The notes below the pieces were generated by a model, which made no database searches, had not been told where the DNA came from, and saw only the letters and a program-made list of their open reading frames with translations. The position numbers and the translations under genes were made by a program. Below are positions 51,866-61,461 of a stretch of DNA of 64,000 bases, piece by piece. The stretch spans positions 11,450 through 75,449 of the forward strand of contig JALHHH010000009.1 in NCBI GenBank assembly GCA_022837485.1. The letters are read 5' to 3'. Origin of the DNA: Bacteroidales bacterium. Lineage in GTDB: Bacteria; Bacteroidota; Bacteroidia; Bacteroidales; Lentimicrobiaceae. Each line of letters opens with the position of its first letter. The stretch's first letter is position 1.

Positions 51866-52975
51866 ATGCCGATGAAATATCCTTCTTACCGCAGTTTGTC
51901 TTTTGTTCTGATACCTGTCTTTCTTCTGTTTGCATCATGCAAGGACGATGACGGCCCCGACACTACGGGTGATCCCTCGAATCTTCAGGTAAGCCTGACG
52001 CTGCCGGATGAAGGCCCGGGCATGGTAATTATTGAAGCTTCAGCCGAGAATGCCGTGGAATACAGATTCTATGCAAATCCGCAAGCCGATCCCGTTGTAA
52101 ACAGCAGCGGACGTTTTGAGCAATTGTACACACAGTCCGGAACATACCGCATAGAAGTAAGAGCTTACGGCCCTTCAGGCAGATACGTTAAAGCGGAAAA
52201 ACAGTTCACGTTAAGTGAGGACAACCCGGTTACCATAGGTGAAGGATATTCAACACCCATTGAATATCCCGGTTATCAGCTTGTCTGGAACGATGAGTTT
52301 GACGGCAATACGCTGAACACCCAATTCTGGACATATGAAACCGGAGCCGGCGGATGGGGCAATAATGAAAAACAATACTACCGGTCCGAAAACACATCGG
52401 TAGGAGGCAGCCTGCTTACCATTGAAGCCCGCAAGGAAAACTACCAGAACAGTCAGTTCACTTCCTCACGCCTCATCACAAAAGGCAAAAAAGCGTTTAC
52501 CTATGGCAGAATCGACATCCGGGCACTGCTTCCGAAAGGACAGGGCATATGGCCCGCTTTGTGGACGCTTGGCAACAATATTTCAACTGCCGGCTGGCCG
52601 GCGTGCGGCGAGATTGACATCATGGAGATGATTGGCGGCAGCGGCCGGGAAAAAACCGTTCACGGAACGCTGCACTGGGAGTACAACGGCCATGCGCAAT
52701 ACGGACAACCCTACACCTTGCCGACGGGAATTTTTGCCGACGAATACCACGTTTTTACCATCATCTGGGACGAGAATTCCATCAAGTGGTATGTCAACGA
52801 TATCAAATTTAATGAGGTTGACATAACCCCTTCACACATGTCGGAATTCCATCTTCCCCATTTCTTTATTTTCAACATTGCTGTAGGCGGCAACTGGCCG
52901 GGCGACCCGGATGCTTCGACGGTTTTTCCACAGCAAATGAACGTAGACTACATCCGGGTTTTTCAGAAAAACTAA
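51866..52975 (+). CDS. GH16 endo-beta-1,3-glucanase (laminarinase), surface lipoprotein
   Basis: A 369-residue lipoprotein (FASC, Cys25, mature CKDDDG matching the surface export signal). After a small beta-sandwich domain (about 38-118) comes a GH16 catalytic domain (about 133-369). It has the laminarinase-type site GEIDIME with nucleophile Glu249, Asp251 and acid/base Glu254. WGNNEKQYY, GIWPALWTLG and FFIFNIAVGGNWPG are further family markers. The methionine insertion (ExDxME) marks the laminarinase/agarase side rather than lichenase. It would make the first cut in beta-1,3-glucan outside the cell. Confidence 0.93.
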   Translation: MPMKYPSYRSLSFVLIPVFLLFASCKDDDGPDTTGDPSNLQVSLTLPDEGPGMVIIEASAENAVEYRFYANPQADPVVNSSGRFEQLYTQSGTYRIEVRAYGPSGRYVKAEKQFTLSEDNPVTIGEGYSTPIEYPGYQLVWNDEFDGNTLNTQFWTYETGAGGWGNNEKQYYRSENTSVGGSLLTIEARKENYQNSQFTSSRLITKGKKAFTYGRIDIRALLPKGQGIWPALWTLGNNISTAGWPACGEIDIMEMIGGSGREKTVHGTLHWEYNGHAQYGQPYTLPTGIFADEYHVFTIIWDENSIKWYVNDIKFNEVDITPSHMSEFHLPHFFIFNIAVGGNWPGDPDASTVFPQQMNVDYIRVFQKN

Positions 52976-53176
52976 CGCATAAGCAACGGAGGCTTCGGCA
53001 ATCCGCGCTTTGAACCAGCAATCCGAATGAATGTCTGATTACATTACAGACACTGCAACTTACTGAATTATAATTTATTATTACTAATCTTCATCAGTCG
53101 GAATGCCAAAATAATGCCCTTTTGACCGACATCGTTCGAAGGCAAACAAGGTAATTCACTTCAACCAAATAAGCGG

Positions 53177-56100
53177 ATGAACACACACTTTTACAAAACA
53201 TTCCTTGCGCTGGTTGCGCTGTTTGCGGCAGTTACGCTTCAGGCGCAAACCCACACCGTTACCGGAACTGTCACCGACAAGGAAACGGGGCAGGGAATTC
53301 CCGGGGCTACCGTTGTAGAATCGGGAACCTTCAAAGGTACAACGACCAACATCGACGGCAATTACAGACTTGAGCTTTCAGGTCCCGATGCCGTTCTGGA
53401 GGTTTCCTTTATCGGATACCAGACGCAAAAAATCCCCGTCACCAAGAGATCTGTTATCGATGTTATACTGAATGTGGAAGTTACACAGCTTAGCGAACTT
53501 GTGGTAATTGGTTACGGCACCCAAAAGAAGAAAGTGGTAACCGGCGCCATTGCCACGGTGGGAGCCGACGAAATTTCATCGACTCCTGTTCTTCGTATTG
53601 AGCAGGCCATGCAGGGACGTACGGCAGGCGTGCAGGTTACCAACCTTTCGGGCCAGCCCGGCGAGGCCCCTACAATCCGTATCCGCGGAACCGGAACCAC
53701 CCTTAATTCAGAACCGCTGTATATAGTTGACGGCATCGCTTTAGGGGGAATAGATTATCTGAATCCTGGCGATATCGAATCCATCGATGTGCTTAAAGAT
53801 GCAGCATCGGCCGCAATATACGGAGCAAGGGCAGCCAACGGAGTTGTCCTTATTACAACAAAAAGCGGTAAAGCAGGAAAAATGAACGTAACCTACTCCG
53901 GATACGGCGGCATTCAGAATGTAGCGCGAAAAATCGATATGCTGAATGCGGAGGAGTACAGGATGATTATGAACGAGGGTCTGAGAAACAAGGGCAAGGA
54001 AGAGGTTTTCGATCTGAATGAGATCCCGAAGTACGACACCGACTGGCAGGAACTGCTGTTTGTGAAAAATGCGCCCATTCAGAGCCATGAAGTCTCCGTT
54101 TCCGGCGGAAACGAAAAAACCACCTACTCTTCATCCATGTCGTATTTCTCTCAACAGGGAATTATCGGCGGCGAAAAATCGCAGTTCGACCGCATAACGG
54201 CCCGTTTGAACACTAACAGCCAGGTGAACAAATTTTTCAGCTTCGGCAACACCCTCTCTTACTCCCACATCATCCGCCGTGGCATAGGCAGCAACGAATC
54301 CTTTAACGGAGCCTTCAGCAGCGCGCTCAATATGGATCCGCTGACTCCACTTTTCGAAGAAGATCCGGATATCCTGGCACTGCCTCCTTATTCCAACAAT
54401 CCCGTTCTCAGGGACAAACTCGGCAGGGTTTATGCCATATCCGGTCTTGTAGGCGGTGAAGTGGTAAATCCGATAGCCTTACTTGAAATCCAGACTGCAG
54501 AGACCCGTGTTGACAAGCTGGTTGGGAGCGTCTTTGGCGAAGCAGAGATCATTAAAGGCCTTAAGATACGTTCAAATCTGGGCATTGACCTGGCTTATGT
54601 GCTAAACGACGGCTACAGACCATTGTACTATCTGAACGGTGCACAGAAAAATATAGACGAAACCTCGGTAAACAAGCAGATTGACCGGCACTTTACCTGG
54701 CAATGGGAGAATTTTATCACATACACAAAACAAATTGATGACCACACGTTTACGGTTCTTGGCGGCACAACGGCCAGTAAATATAATTATGAAGACTTGT
54801 ATGGTTTCAATGCGAAAGTACCGCTTACCGATCCGAATCACGTTTACCTGAATATGGCAACCGATACGGTATGGGTTGCAACGGGAGGTGCTTCACATTG
54901 GGCTCTGGCTTCAACTTTCGGCCGTATTACCTATGACTTCAGGAGCAAATACGCTTTTACGGGAATCATCCGCAGGGACGGTTCATCGAAATTTGGACCG
55001 AATAACCGCTACGGCATTTTCCCTTCGGTCGGAGTATCGTGGGTAGCCAGCGATGAAGCTTTCTTCCCAGAGATAAAAAACATAGACCAGGTTAAATTCA
55101 GGGCTTCCTGGGGAATAAACGGTAATCAGGAAATCGGGAATTATCAGTTTGTATCCCGGATCGACAAGAGCAGGGGTTACATCTTTGGCACCGGTCGTTA
55201 CACCGGCGCATCCCCTTACTCCATCGAAAATGCCGACGTTCACTGGGAAGAATCAAAACAGATTGATATCGCCCTTGACCTGGCGGCCTTCAATAACCGC
55301 TTGATTGCGACGGTCGACTATTACGTAAAGACCACCGACGGACTGCTGGAAACCATCCCTATTCCGGGCCATGTAGGCAATACGCCTCCGGTAGCCAATG
55401 TTGGCAGTGTGGAGAACAAGGGTGTGGAACTTGGCATTAACTGGCGCAACCTGGTTAAGGGATTACGCTACAATGTCGGTGTCAATGCCTCCTACAACAA
55501 AAATACCATGACGCACATCGGAAACGAAGAGAAAGTGATACAGGGAGCATCATGGTCTATTGCCGGTACCGTAACGCAGGCCAGGGAAGGGCTGCCCATC
55601 GCATATTTCTATGGATACAAAACCGACGGCATTTTCCAGAATCAGGCAGAAGTATTCCAGCACATCGGTATTACCGGTCAGGTGCTTCAGCCCGATGCAA
55701 AACCCGGAGATGTCAGGTTTGTTGACGTAAACAACGACGGCAAACTGGATCCCGACGACAGGACTATGATCGGAAATCCGACACCCGACTGGACATTCGG
55801 CTTTAATGCCTCGGCTGAGTACAAACAATTTGACATTGCAATACTTATGATCGGTGTTTACGGAAATGAAATCTTCAACGGCAGTCAGCGTTACGACCTG
55901 GAATACACCAACCTGAGTACATCCATTCTGGATCGCTGGACGGGAGAGGGAACGTCAAATACCGTTCCCAGGTTTGTTATTCAGGACAACCTGAACCGGA
56001 ACTATCGAGTATCAGACCTGTATATTGAAGATGGTTCGTACCTGAGGATAAAAAACCTGCAAATAGGTTATACCCTTCCAAATGCATTTCTGAGAAAAAT

Positions 56101-56272
56101 CGGGGCTGCGGTCTGGAGGTTTTACATTTCAGCCGAAAATCTGTATACCCTTACAAAGTACACAGGAGCCGATCCCGAAATTGGCGCCAGGAGCTCGTTC
56201 GATATCAGCATCGACCGCGGAATCTACCCGCAGGCCAGAACATGGCGGATAGGAACAACCATTACTTTCTAA
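53177..56272 (+). CDS. SusC/RagA family TonB-linked outer-membrane transporter
   Basis: A 1031-residue outer-membrane porter that imports oligosaccharides with SusD as lid. A signal peptide (FYKTFLALVALFAAVTLQAQ) is followed by a carboxypeptidase D regulatory-like domain (about 25-105, GTVTDKETGQGIPGATV), then the plug (about 115-225, VIGYGTQKKKVVTGAI, IRGTGTTLNSEPLYIVDG, DVLKDAASAAIYGARAANG). A 22-strand barrel ends in QARTWRIGTTITF with terminal Phe. A 17-bp gap separates it from susD. Confidence 0.97.
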   Translation: MNTHFYKTFLALVALFAAVTLQAQTHTVTGTVTDKETGQGIPGATVVESGTFKGTTTNIDGNYRLELSGPDAVLEVSFIGYQTQKIPVTKRSVIDVILNVEVTQLSELVVIGYGTQKKKVVTGAIATVGADEISSTPVLRIEQAMQGRTAGVQVTNLSGQPGEAPTIRIRGTGTTLNSEPLYIVDGIALGGIDYLNPGDIESIDVLKDAASAAIYGARAANGVVLITTKSGKAGKMNVTYSGYGGIQNVARKIDMLNAEEYRMIMNEGLRNKGKEEVFDLNEIPKYDTDWQELLFVKNAPIQSHEVSVSGGNEKTTYSSSMSYFSQQGIIGGEKSQFDRITARLNTNSQVNKFFSFGNTLSYSHIIRRGIGSNESFNGAFSSALNMDPLTPLFEEDPDILALPPYSNNPVLRDKLGRVYAISGLVGGEVVNPIALLEIQTAETRVDKLVGSVFGEAEIIKGLKIRSNLGIDLAYVLNDGYRPLYYLNGAQKNIDETSVNKQIDRHFTWQWENFITYTKQIDDHTFTVLGGTTASKYNYEDLYGFNAKVPLTDPNHVYLNMATDTVWVATGGASHWALASTFGRITYDFRSKYAFTGIIRRDGSSKFGPNNRYGIFPSVGVSWVASDEAFFPEIKNIDQVKFRASWGINGNQEIGNYQFVSRIDKSRGYIFGTGRYTGASPYSIENADVHWEESKQIDIALDLAAFNNRLIATVDYYVKTTDGLLETIPIPGHVGNTPPVANVGSVENKGVELGINWRNLVKGLRYNVGVNASYNKNTMTHIGNEEKVIQGASWSIAGTVTQAREGLPIAYFYGYKTDGIFQNQAEVFQHIGITGQVLQPDAKPGDVRFVDVNNDGKLDPDDRTMIGNPTPDWTFGFNASAEYKQFDIAILMIGVYGNEIFNGSQRYDLEYTNLSTSILDRWTGEGTSNTVPRFVIQDNLNRNYRVSDLYIEDGSYLRIKNLQIGYTLPNAFLRKIGAAVWRFYISAENLYTLTKYTGADPEIGARSSFDISIDRGIYPQARTWRIGTTITF

Positions 56273-56289
56273 TTCAAAATACAAAGAGT

Positions 56290-57843
56290 ATGAAAACACT
56301 ATATAAAACGTTCGGCGCACTTTTCCTGATCGCACTTGCATCTTCTTGCAGCGAAGACTTTCTGGATCTCAAGCCTTTGGATCAGGAAGTATCCACTTCG
56401 TTCTACAGAACCGAGGAACAGGCCATGCAGGCGCTCGTATCGGTATACGACGTCCTCGGATACCAGGAAACCCCGGGAGTATCCTGGGCTCCGTTTATTG
56501 TGATTTCAGATATCCTTTCCGACGATGCCTATGCCGGAGGCTCGGATGCCAATGACGGACAGGATGAGGATGAATTCAACAACTTCAACATTCCCTCAAC
56601 GAGTAAAATTGCACACGCCATCTGGTTGAAGAATTATACCGGCATCTACAGGGCGAATCTGCTTCTCGAGCGTATCGACGGTGTGGATGCATCGGATGAA
56701 TTCAAAACCCGTGTGATTGCGGAGTGCAAATTCTTACGCGCATACTTCTATTTTGAGCAGGTTGCCTATTTCGAGAATATACCTCTGCTGACGCGTACCC
56801 TGAGCGGCCCTTCCGAATACAACCAGCCCCAGGCTACTCCCGATCAGGTATACTACCAGATAGCTCTTGATCTTACCGAAGCTATGTCCGATCTGCCTGT
56901 TTCTGTTATTCCGGCTGAAGCCGGAAGAATTACCAGGTGGGCTGCACAGGCGCTTTTAGCAAGAGTTTATCTGTTTTATAACGGCGTGTACGGCAAAGAT
57001 CTGATGGCAGGTTCACAGACGGTTGACAAGGCAGTACTGGTGCAGTACCTCGACGAACTGATTGCCACCAGCGGGCACGACCTTTTTCCAGACTATGCCA
57101 CTAATTTCAAACTGGCAGGTGAATATGGAAAAGAGTCGGTGTTTGAAATTTCTTACGGCGACACTCCGCCCTGGTGGGACTGGGGCTATGTGCGCGGCGG
57201 CGAGGGCAACCTCTCGGCTCAGATGCAGGGCCCCAGAGTTGCAGGGTCTTCAAAATGGGACCGTGGCTGGAGCTTTGGAACTGTAAGCCAGAAACTTGTG
57301 GATGATCTGAAGAACGATCCCAGGTATGCGCATACCGTCCTGCGCCAGGAAGAACTAGACGGAGTTCTTACAAAAGGCTATCAGCATACCGGTTACTTCT
57401 CGAAAAAATACAGTTCGGATGCCGAGCACTGGGGCGGGAGCGGTCAGTTTGAGCTGAACCGCACATGCAATCACCGCGTAATCCGCTTTTCGGATGTTTT
57501 ACTTATGGCCGCCGAGCTGGGAAGTGCCAATGCACAGCAGTATCTCGACCGCGTAAGAGCGCGCGTAGGGCTGGGCAGCATTCCGGCCACCCCCGAAAAC
57601 ATATACAAAGAACGCAGGCTGGAATTGTCGCTCGAAGGCATCCGCTATTTTGATGTTCTGCGCAAAGGGATGGCTTTTGCTTCGCAGGAACTTACCGTTA
57701 TCGGAGTCCGTGGCCCCAATTACGAAGGCGAACAAATGCTTTTTGACGTAACATTCAATCCTGCCATGAAAGGATTTCTGCCAATTCCTCAATCAGAAAT
57801 CGACTTGTCGGCAGGCACATTCAAACAAAATCAGGGTTATTGA
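56290..57843 (+). CDS. SusD/RagB family outer-membrane glycan-binding lipoprotein
   Basis: A 517-residue lipoprotein (ASSC, Cys20) that caps SusC and binds glycan. The SusD pattern is complete: DFLDLKPLDQEVSTSFYRTEEQAMQAL, the TPR-like helical region (RVIAECKFLRAYFYFEQVAYF, ITRWAAQALLARVYLF) and the C-terminal signature NIYKERRLELSLEGIRYFDVLRKG with FLPIPQSEIDLS. The start at 56290 gives the signal peptide; the longer frame overlaps the susC end. With SusC it forms the uptake pair of the glucan locus. Confidence 0.96.
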   Translation: MKTLYKTFGALFLIALASSCSEDFLDLKPLDQEVSTSFYRTEEQAMQALVSVYDVLGYQETPGVSWAPFIVISDILSDDAYAGGSDANDGQDEDEFNNFNIPSTSKIAHAIWLKNYTGIYRANLLLERIDGVDASDEFKTRVIAECKFLRAYFYFEQVAYFENIPLLTRTLSGPSEYNQPQATPDQVYYQIALDLTEAMSDLPVSVIPAEAGRITRWAAQALLARVYLFYNGVYGKDLMAGSQTVDKAVLVQYLDELIATSGHDLFPDYATNFKLAGEYGKESVFEISYGDTPPWWDWGYVRGGEGNLSAQMQGPRVAGSSKWDRGWSFGTVSQKLVDDLKNDPRYAHTVLRQEELDGVLTKGYQHTGYFSKKYSSDAEHWGGSGQFELNRTCNHRVIRFSDVLLMAAELGSANAQQYLDRVRARVGLGSIPATPENIYKERRLELSLEGIRYFDVLRKGMAFASQELTVIGVRGPNYEGEQMLFDVTFNPAMKGFLPIPQSEIDLSAGTFKQNQGY

Positions 57844-57910
57844 TCTTCACCGGTTTATCCGGATACTCCGTTCATACTTTTTACTAATTGGTTGGTTGGT
57901 TAATGCCCAA

Positions 57911-57996
57911 TGAGTTACCGGAGCGCGAACCGGTTGATGATCCAAACGGATCGCCCTGCAGTATAACTGCAGACAGGGAGTGCTCCGGTTAACTCA
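57911..57996 (+). ncRNA. Branched stem-loop element between susD and the second GH16 gene
   Basis: TGAGTTACCGGAGC (57911-57924) pairs with GCTCCGGTTAACTCA (57982-57996) over 14 bp with one bulged T. Inside are a hairpin GATCC-AAAC-GGATC (57939-57952) and a hairpin CTGCAGT-ATA-ACTGCAG (57956-57972), giving a three-way shape. It lies in the 171-bp gap of an operon. It may be an mRNA processing or stability element, an attenuator, or a small palindromic repeat element. No known family recognised. Confidence 0.4.
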
Positions 57997-58014
57997 GAGG
58001 GTTTAAGGAATGAG

Positions 58015-59049
58015 ATGAAAAAAGCACTATTTATTATCGGCCTGTGCCTTGGCATAACGGCAGGAATTGAAGCACAACACTGTTACCATCTGGTTTGGGC
58101 GGATGAATTCAATAGCGACGGCATTCCTTCGGCTGAAAACTGGAGTTACGATACCGGCGACCATGGATGGGGCAACAACGAACTGCAGAATTACACCTGC
58201 TCACCTGCGAATTCGTATGTAAAAAACGGTATACTGACAATCCGGGCGTTAAAACAAGAAGGCAAATGGTCATCGGCAAGGCTGGTGAGCAAAAACAAGA
58301 GAGATTTCCTTTACGGAAGAGTGGAAGTGATGGCCCGCCTTCCGGAGGGCCGGGGCACCTGGCCGGCAATCTGGATGCTTTCAACCGGATGGGAATACGG
58401 CGGCTGGCCTGAAAGCGGGGAGATCGACATCATGGAGCATGTAGGGTACGATCCGCTTACCGTACATGGTACCGTTCATACCGCAGCCTATAACCACGTG
58501 AATGGCACACAGGTGGGAAACAGCATTAATGTACCCGCCGCCTTCACGAATTTCAACCTGTATGCCATTGAATGGGACAGCACCGGCATCGACTTCTTTG
58601 TGAACAACGAAAAATACTTCAGCTTTGCCAACGACGGTAATCACAATTTCGAAAGCTGGCCGTTCAACAAACCCTTTCATCTGATCCTGAACATAGCCAT
58701 TGGCGGCAACTGGGGCGGACGCGAAGGGATTGACGACAATCTGAAAGAGGCACTGATGGACATCGACTACGTCAGGGTATATTCAACTAGCGATGCTCCG
58801 AAAATTACTGGTCCCGCAAAGGTAAAACCCCGGTCAGCAGCCACATTTTCCCTGCCGGTGCAAACGGGGGCTTCGGTTGAATGGTTGTTACCTGAGGGAG
58901 TAAGACGCAGTAAACGGAGTGCCGGTGGCGAAAGCATACGGGTAAAATGGGGAAAACATAGCGGCACGGTAAACGCTGTTGTCACCAATTCGTGCGGAAG
59001 AATGAACGCTCACCCACACCCCGTTGACATAGAAAACACTAAAAAATAA
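58015..59049 (+). CDS. GH16 endo-beta-1,3-glucanase, exported
   Basis: A 344-residue exported enzyme with a cleavable signal (KKALFIIGLCLGITAGIEA) and no lipobox, so it is probably periplasmic. The GH16 domain (about 25-260) has WGNNELQNY, GTWPAIWML, and the catalytic GEIDIME (Glu136, Asp138, Glu141), then FHLILNIAIGGNWGG and MDIDYVRVY. A C-terminal PKD-like beta domain (about 265-335) follows. It resembles the upstream GH16 in the site but differs in location and accessory domain. It would cut imported oligosaccharides further. Confidence 0.92.
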   Translation: MKKALFIIGLCLGITAGIEAQHCYHLVWADEFNSDGIPSAENWSYDTGDHGWGNNELQNYTCSPANSYVKNGILTIRALKQEGKWSSARLVSKNKRDFLYGRVEVMARLPEGRGTWPAIWMLSTGWEYGGWPESGEIDIMEHVGYDPLTVHGTVHTAAYNHVNGTQVGNSINVPAAFTNFNLYAIEWDSTGIDFFVNNEKYFSFANDGNHNFESWPFNKPFHLILNIAIGGNWGGREGIDDNLKEALMDIDYVRVYSTSDAPKITGPAKVKPRSAATFSLPVQTGASVEWLLPEGVRRSKRSAGGESIRVKWGKHSGTVNAVVTNSCGRMNAHPHPVDIENTKK

Positions 59050-59066
59050 CGATTATCCGGAAGGCT

Positions 59067-61394
59067 ATGAAACGACAACTGACACACCTGGTACTTGCCG
59101 CAATGGCTGTTATTACGGTTTCCTGCAACAACACCTCACGGAATGCGGCAACAACCGGATCTGAAGAAACGGAAAAAAGAATTGAAGCCCTGCTCAGCCG
59201 GATGACGCTGGAAGAGAAAGCAGGACAGATGACACAAATAACGCTGGATGTGCTTACCAGAGGGGAGAGTCCCTATGTGAGCGACGAGCCTGTCGTGCTC
59301 GATACGTCAATGCTTCGTGAAGCCTTCGTTACCTATAAAATCGGATCGGTTCTGAATACGGCCAACAACCGGGCGAGGGACAGGCAAACCTGGAACCGGC
59401 TGATCGGAGAAATTCAGAATTATGCCCTGGAAAATTCCCGGTTACAAATTCCTGTTCTTTACGGACTTGACATGATTCACGGTGCCTCATACGTTGATGG
59501 AGCCACCCTTTTCCCACAGCAGATAGGGCTTGCAGCCACCTGGAACCCTGCGCTGGCCGAACGTGCCGGAGAGATCACCGCCTACGAATCCCGGGCTGCC
59601 GGTTGTCCCTGGACATTCAGTCCTGTGCTTGATTTAGGAATGGATCCGCGCTGGCCGAGGCAGTGGGAGACATTTGGCGAAGACCCCCTTCTGGGCGCTC
59701 TTATGGGTGAAGCCCTGATTAAAGGCTTACAGGGAAAAGAGAATACGCTCGACGACCCCAACCGTATTGCTGCATGCCTGAAACACTACCTGGGATACTC
59801 AAATCCGGTAAGCGGGAAAGACCGCACCCCTGCCCTTCTGCCCATGCACGTAATAAGGGAATATCATCTGCCGGCATTTAAAAAGGCGGTAGAAACGGGC
59901 GCGATGTCGGTAATGGTGAACTCAGGGGAAATCAACGGCCTGCCCGTGCATGCCAGTCATGAGCTTATCACCATACTGCTTAAGGAAGAACTTGGATTCA
60001 GCGGCCTTGTGGTCACCGACTGGCAGGACATAGAATTTCTGCACACTCGCCACCGGATAGCCGCAAGCCATAAAGAGGCGGTAAAAATTGCCGTAAATGC
60101 CGGAATCGACATGTCTATGGTTCCGTATAATTTCGACTTCGCTGCATATGTGGTCGAACTGGTGAAGGATGGCGAGATTTCCACGGAGCGCATCGACGAT
60201 GCGGTCCGGCGCATTCTTCGTTTGAAATTCAGGCTTGGACTTTTTGAACGTCCGGTAACGGAAATGTCTTCGTATCCCGAATTTGGCTCAGGAAGCTTTG
60301 CTGCCGATGCCCGGCGAACTGCCCTGGAATCCATAACCTTGCTGAAAAATGAAAACAAAACGCTTCCGCTTCCTGCCGGTGCACGCATCCTGATTGCAGG
60401 TCCTGCTGCCGACCGTATGCGTCCCTTACTTGGCGGATGGAGTTATTCCTGGCAGGGAAACCTTGCAGACGAATTTACTGCCGAATATGCCACTATTGCC
60501 CGTGCAATGCGCGATCTGGCTTCATCAGCGGCAAACATTACGGTGTATGAGGGTGTTTCGTACGACGACAGCGGAGATTTCAGTGCAGAGACAAATGGCG
60601 ATCTTCAGAAGATAACAGCACTGGCGCGGCAATCCGACTATGTTGTTTTATGCCTTGGCGAGAACAGCTACTGCGAGATACCCGGAAACATCACCGATCC
60701 GGAGCTTTCATACAACCAGAAAGAGCTGGTACGGGCAGCCGCTTCTGCCGGGAAACCTTTGATACTTGTGATGGTTCAGGGCCGGCCGCGAATCATCCGC
60801 GAGATTGAACCAATGGCTCAGGCCATACTCAACGCCTACCTTCCCGGCAACTACGGCGGAGAAGCCGTTGCCCGCATCCTCTACGGCGAGACAAATCCTT
60901 CGGGCAAACTTCCTTACACCTATCCACGGTTTGCCTACAGCATCGAGCCGTATTATCACAAATACACTGAAAACCTGCAGAACATCGGAGCCCCCGAAGG
61001 AAGTGCCTTCCATCCACAATACCCCTTTGGTTTTGGCCTCAGCTATTCTGCATTTGAATACAACGGGTTATCGGCCGACAGCAAAACCTATACACCGGAA
61101 GCAACGATCCGCATCAAGGTAAATGTGCAGAACAATTCCGGAAAAGCAGGAATGGAGGTGGTTCAGGCCTATGTAAGCGACCTTTATGCTTCGCTTACCC
61201 CACCCGTAAAACGTCTTCGTGCATTTACCAAAATAATGCTTCAGCCGGGTGAAATGCGCACAGTAACGCTGGAGATACCGGTGCGGGATCTGGCATTCAC
61301 GGATCATTCGAATGCCCTTCGGCTCGAAAACGGCGAATTTATGCTGTCTGTTGGAGGACTTGAAGTCGGTTTTAGTGTGGAAGGTGCCGAATAA
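59067..61394 (+). CDS. GH3 beta-glucosidase, lipoprotein
   Basis: A 775-residue exo-glycosidase that would release glucose from beta-glucan oligosaccharides. It has a lipobox TVSC (Cys20) with an uncharged mature end, so it is likely in the periplasm. The GH3 N-terminal barrel has MTLEEKAGQMTQ, YGLDMIHGASYV, RWPRQWETFGEDP, CLKHYLGYS and the nucleophile Asp318 in GLVVTDWQD. The C-terminal alpha/beta sandwich has LGENSYCEIPGN, where the acid/base Glu is expected, and a fibronectin-like end (NSGKAGMEVVQAYVSD). It starts 17 bp after the GH16 stop and ends the locus. Confidence 0.94.
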   Translation: MKRQLTHLVLAAMAVITVSCNNTSRNAATTGSEETEKRIEALLSRMTLEEKAGQMTQITLDVLTRGESPYVSDEPVVLDTSMLREAFVTYKIGSVLNTANNRARDRQTWNRLIGEIQNYALENSRLQIPVLYGLDMIHGASYVDGATLFPQQIGLAATWNPALAERAGEITAYESRAAGCPWTFSPVLDLGMDPRWPRQWETFGEDPLLGALMGEALIKGLQGKENTLDDPNRIAACLKHYLGYSNPVSGKDRTPALLPMHVIREYHLPAFKKAVETGAMSVMVNSGEINGLPVHASHELITILLKEELGFSGLVVTDWQDIEFLHTRHRIAASHKEAVKIAVNAGIDMSMVPYNFDFAAYVVELVKDGEISTERIDDAVRRILRLKFRLGLFERPVTEMSSYPEFGSGSFAADARRTALESITLLKNENKTLPLPAGARILIAGPAADRMRPLLGGWSYSWQGNLADEFTAEYATIARAMRDLASSAANITVYEGVSYDDSGDFSAETNGDLQKITALARQSDYVVLCLGENSYCEIPGNITDPELSYNQKELVRAAASAGKPLILVMVQGRPRIIREIEPMAQAILNAYLPGNYGGEAVARILYGETNPSGKLPYTYPRFAYSIEPYYHKYTENLQNIGAPEGSAFHPQYPFGFGLSYSAFEYNGLSADSKTYTPEATIRIKVNVQNNSGKAGMEVVQAYVSDLYASLTPPVKRLRAFTKIMLQPGEMRTVTLEIPVRDLAFTDHSNALRLENGEFMLSVGGLEVGFSVEGAE

Positions 61395-61435
61395 CCGGAA
61401 TTATTGCAAAACTGCCTGTGCGTCAAATCCGGAAT

Positions 61436-61455
61436 GGAATCGGGGAAGCGATTCC
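61436..61455. terminator. Hairpin between the convergent GH3 and lptD genes
   Basis: GGAATCG-(gggaag)-CGATTCC forms a 7-bp stem in the 67-bp gap between the two stops. No strong T-run on either side; possible shared transcription end. Confidence 0.35.
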
Positions 61456-61461
61456 CAGAAA

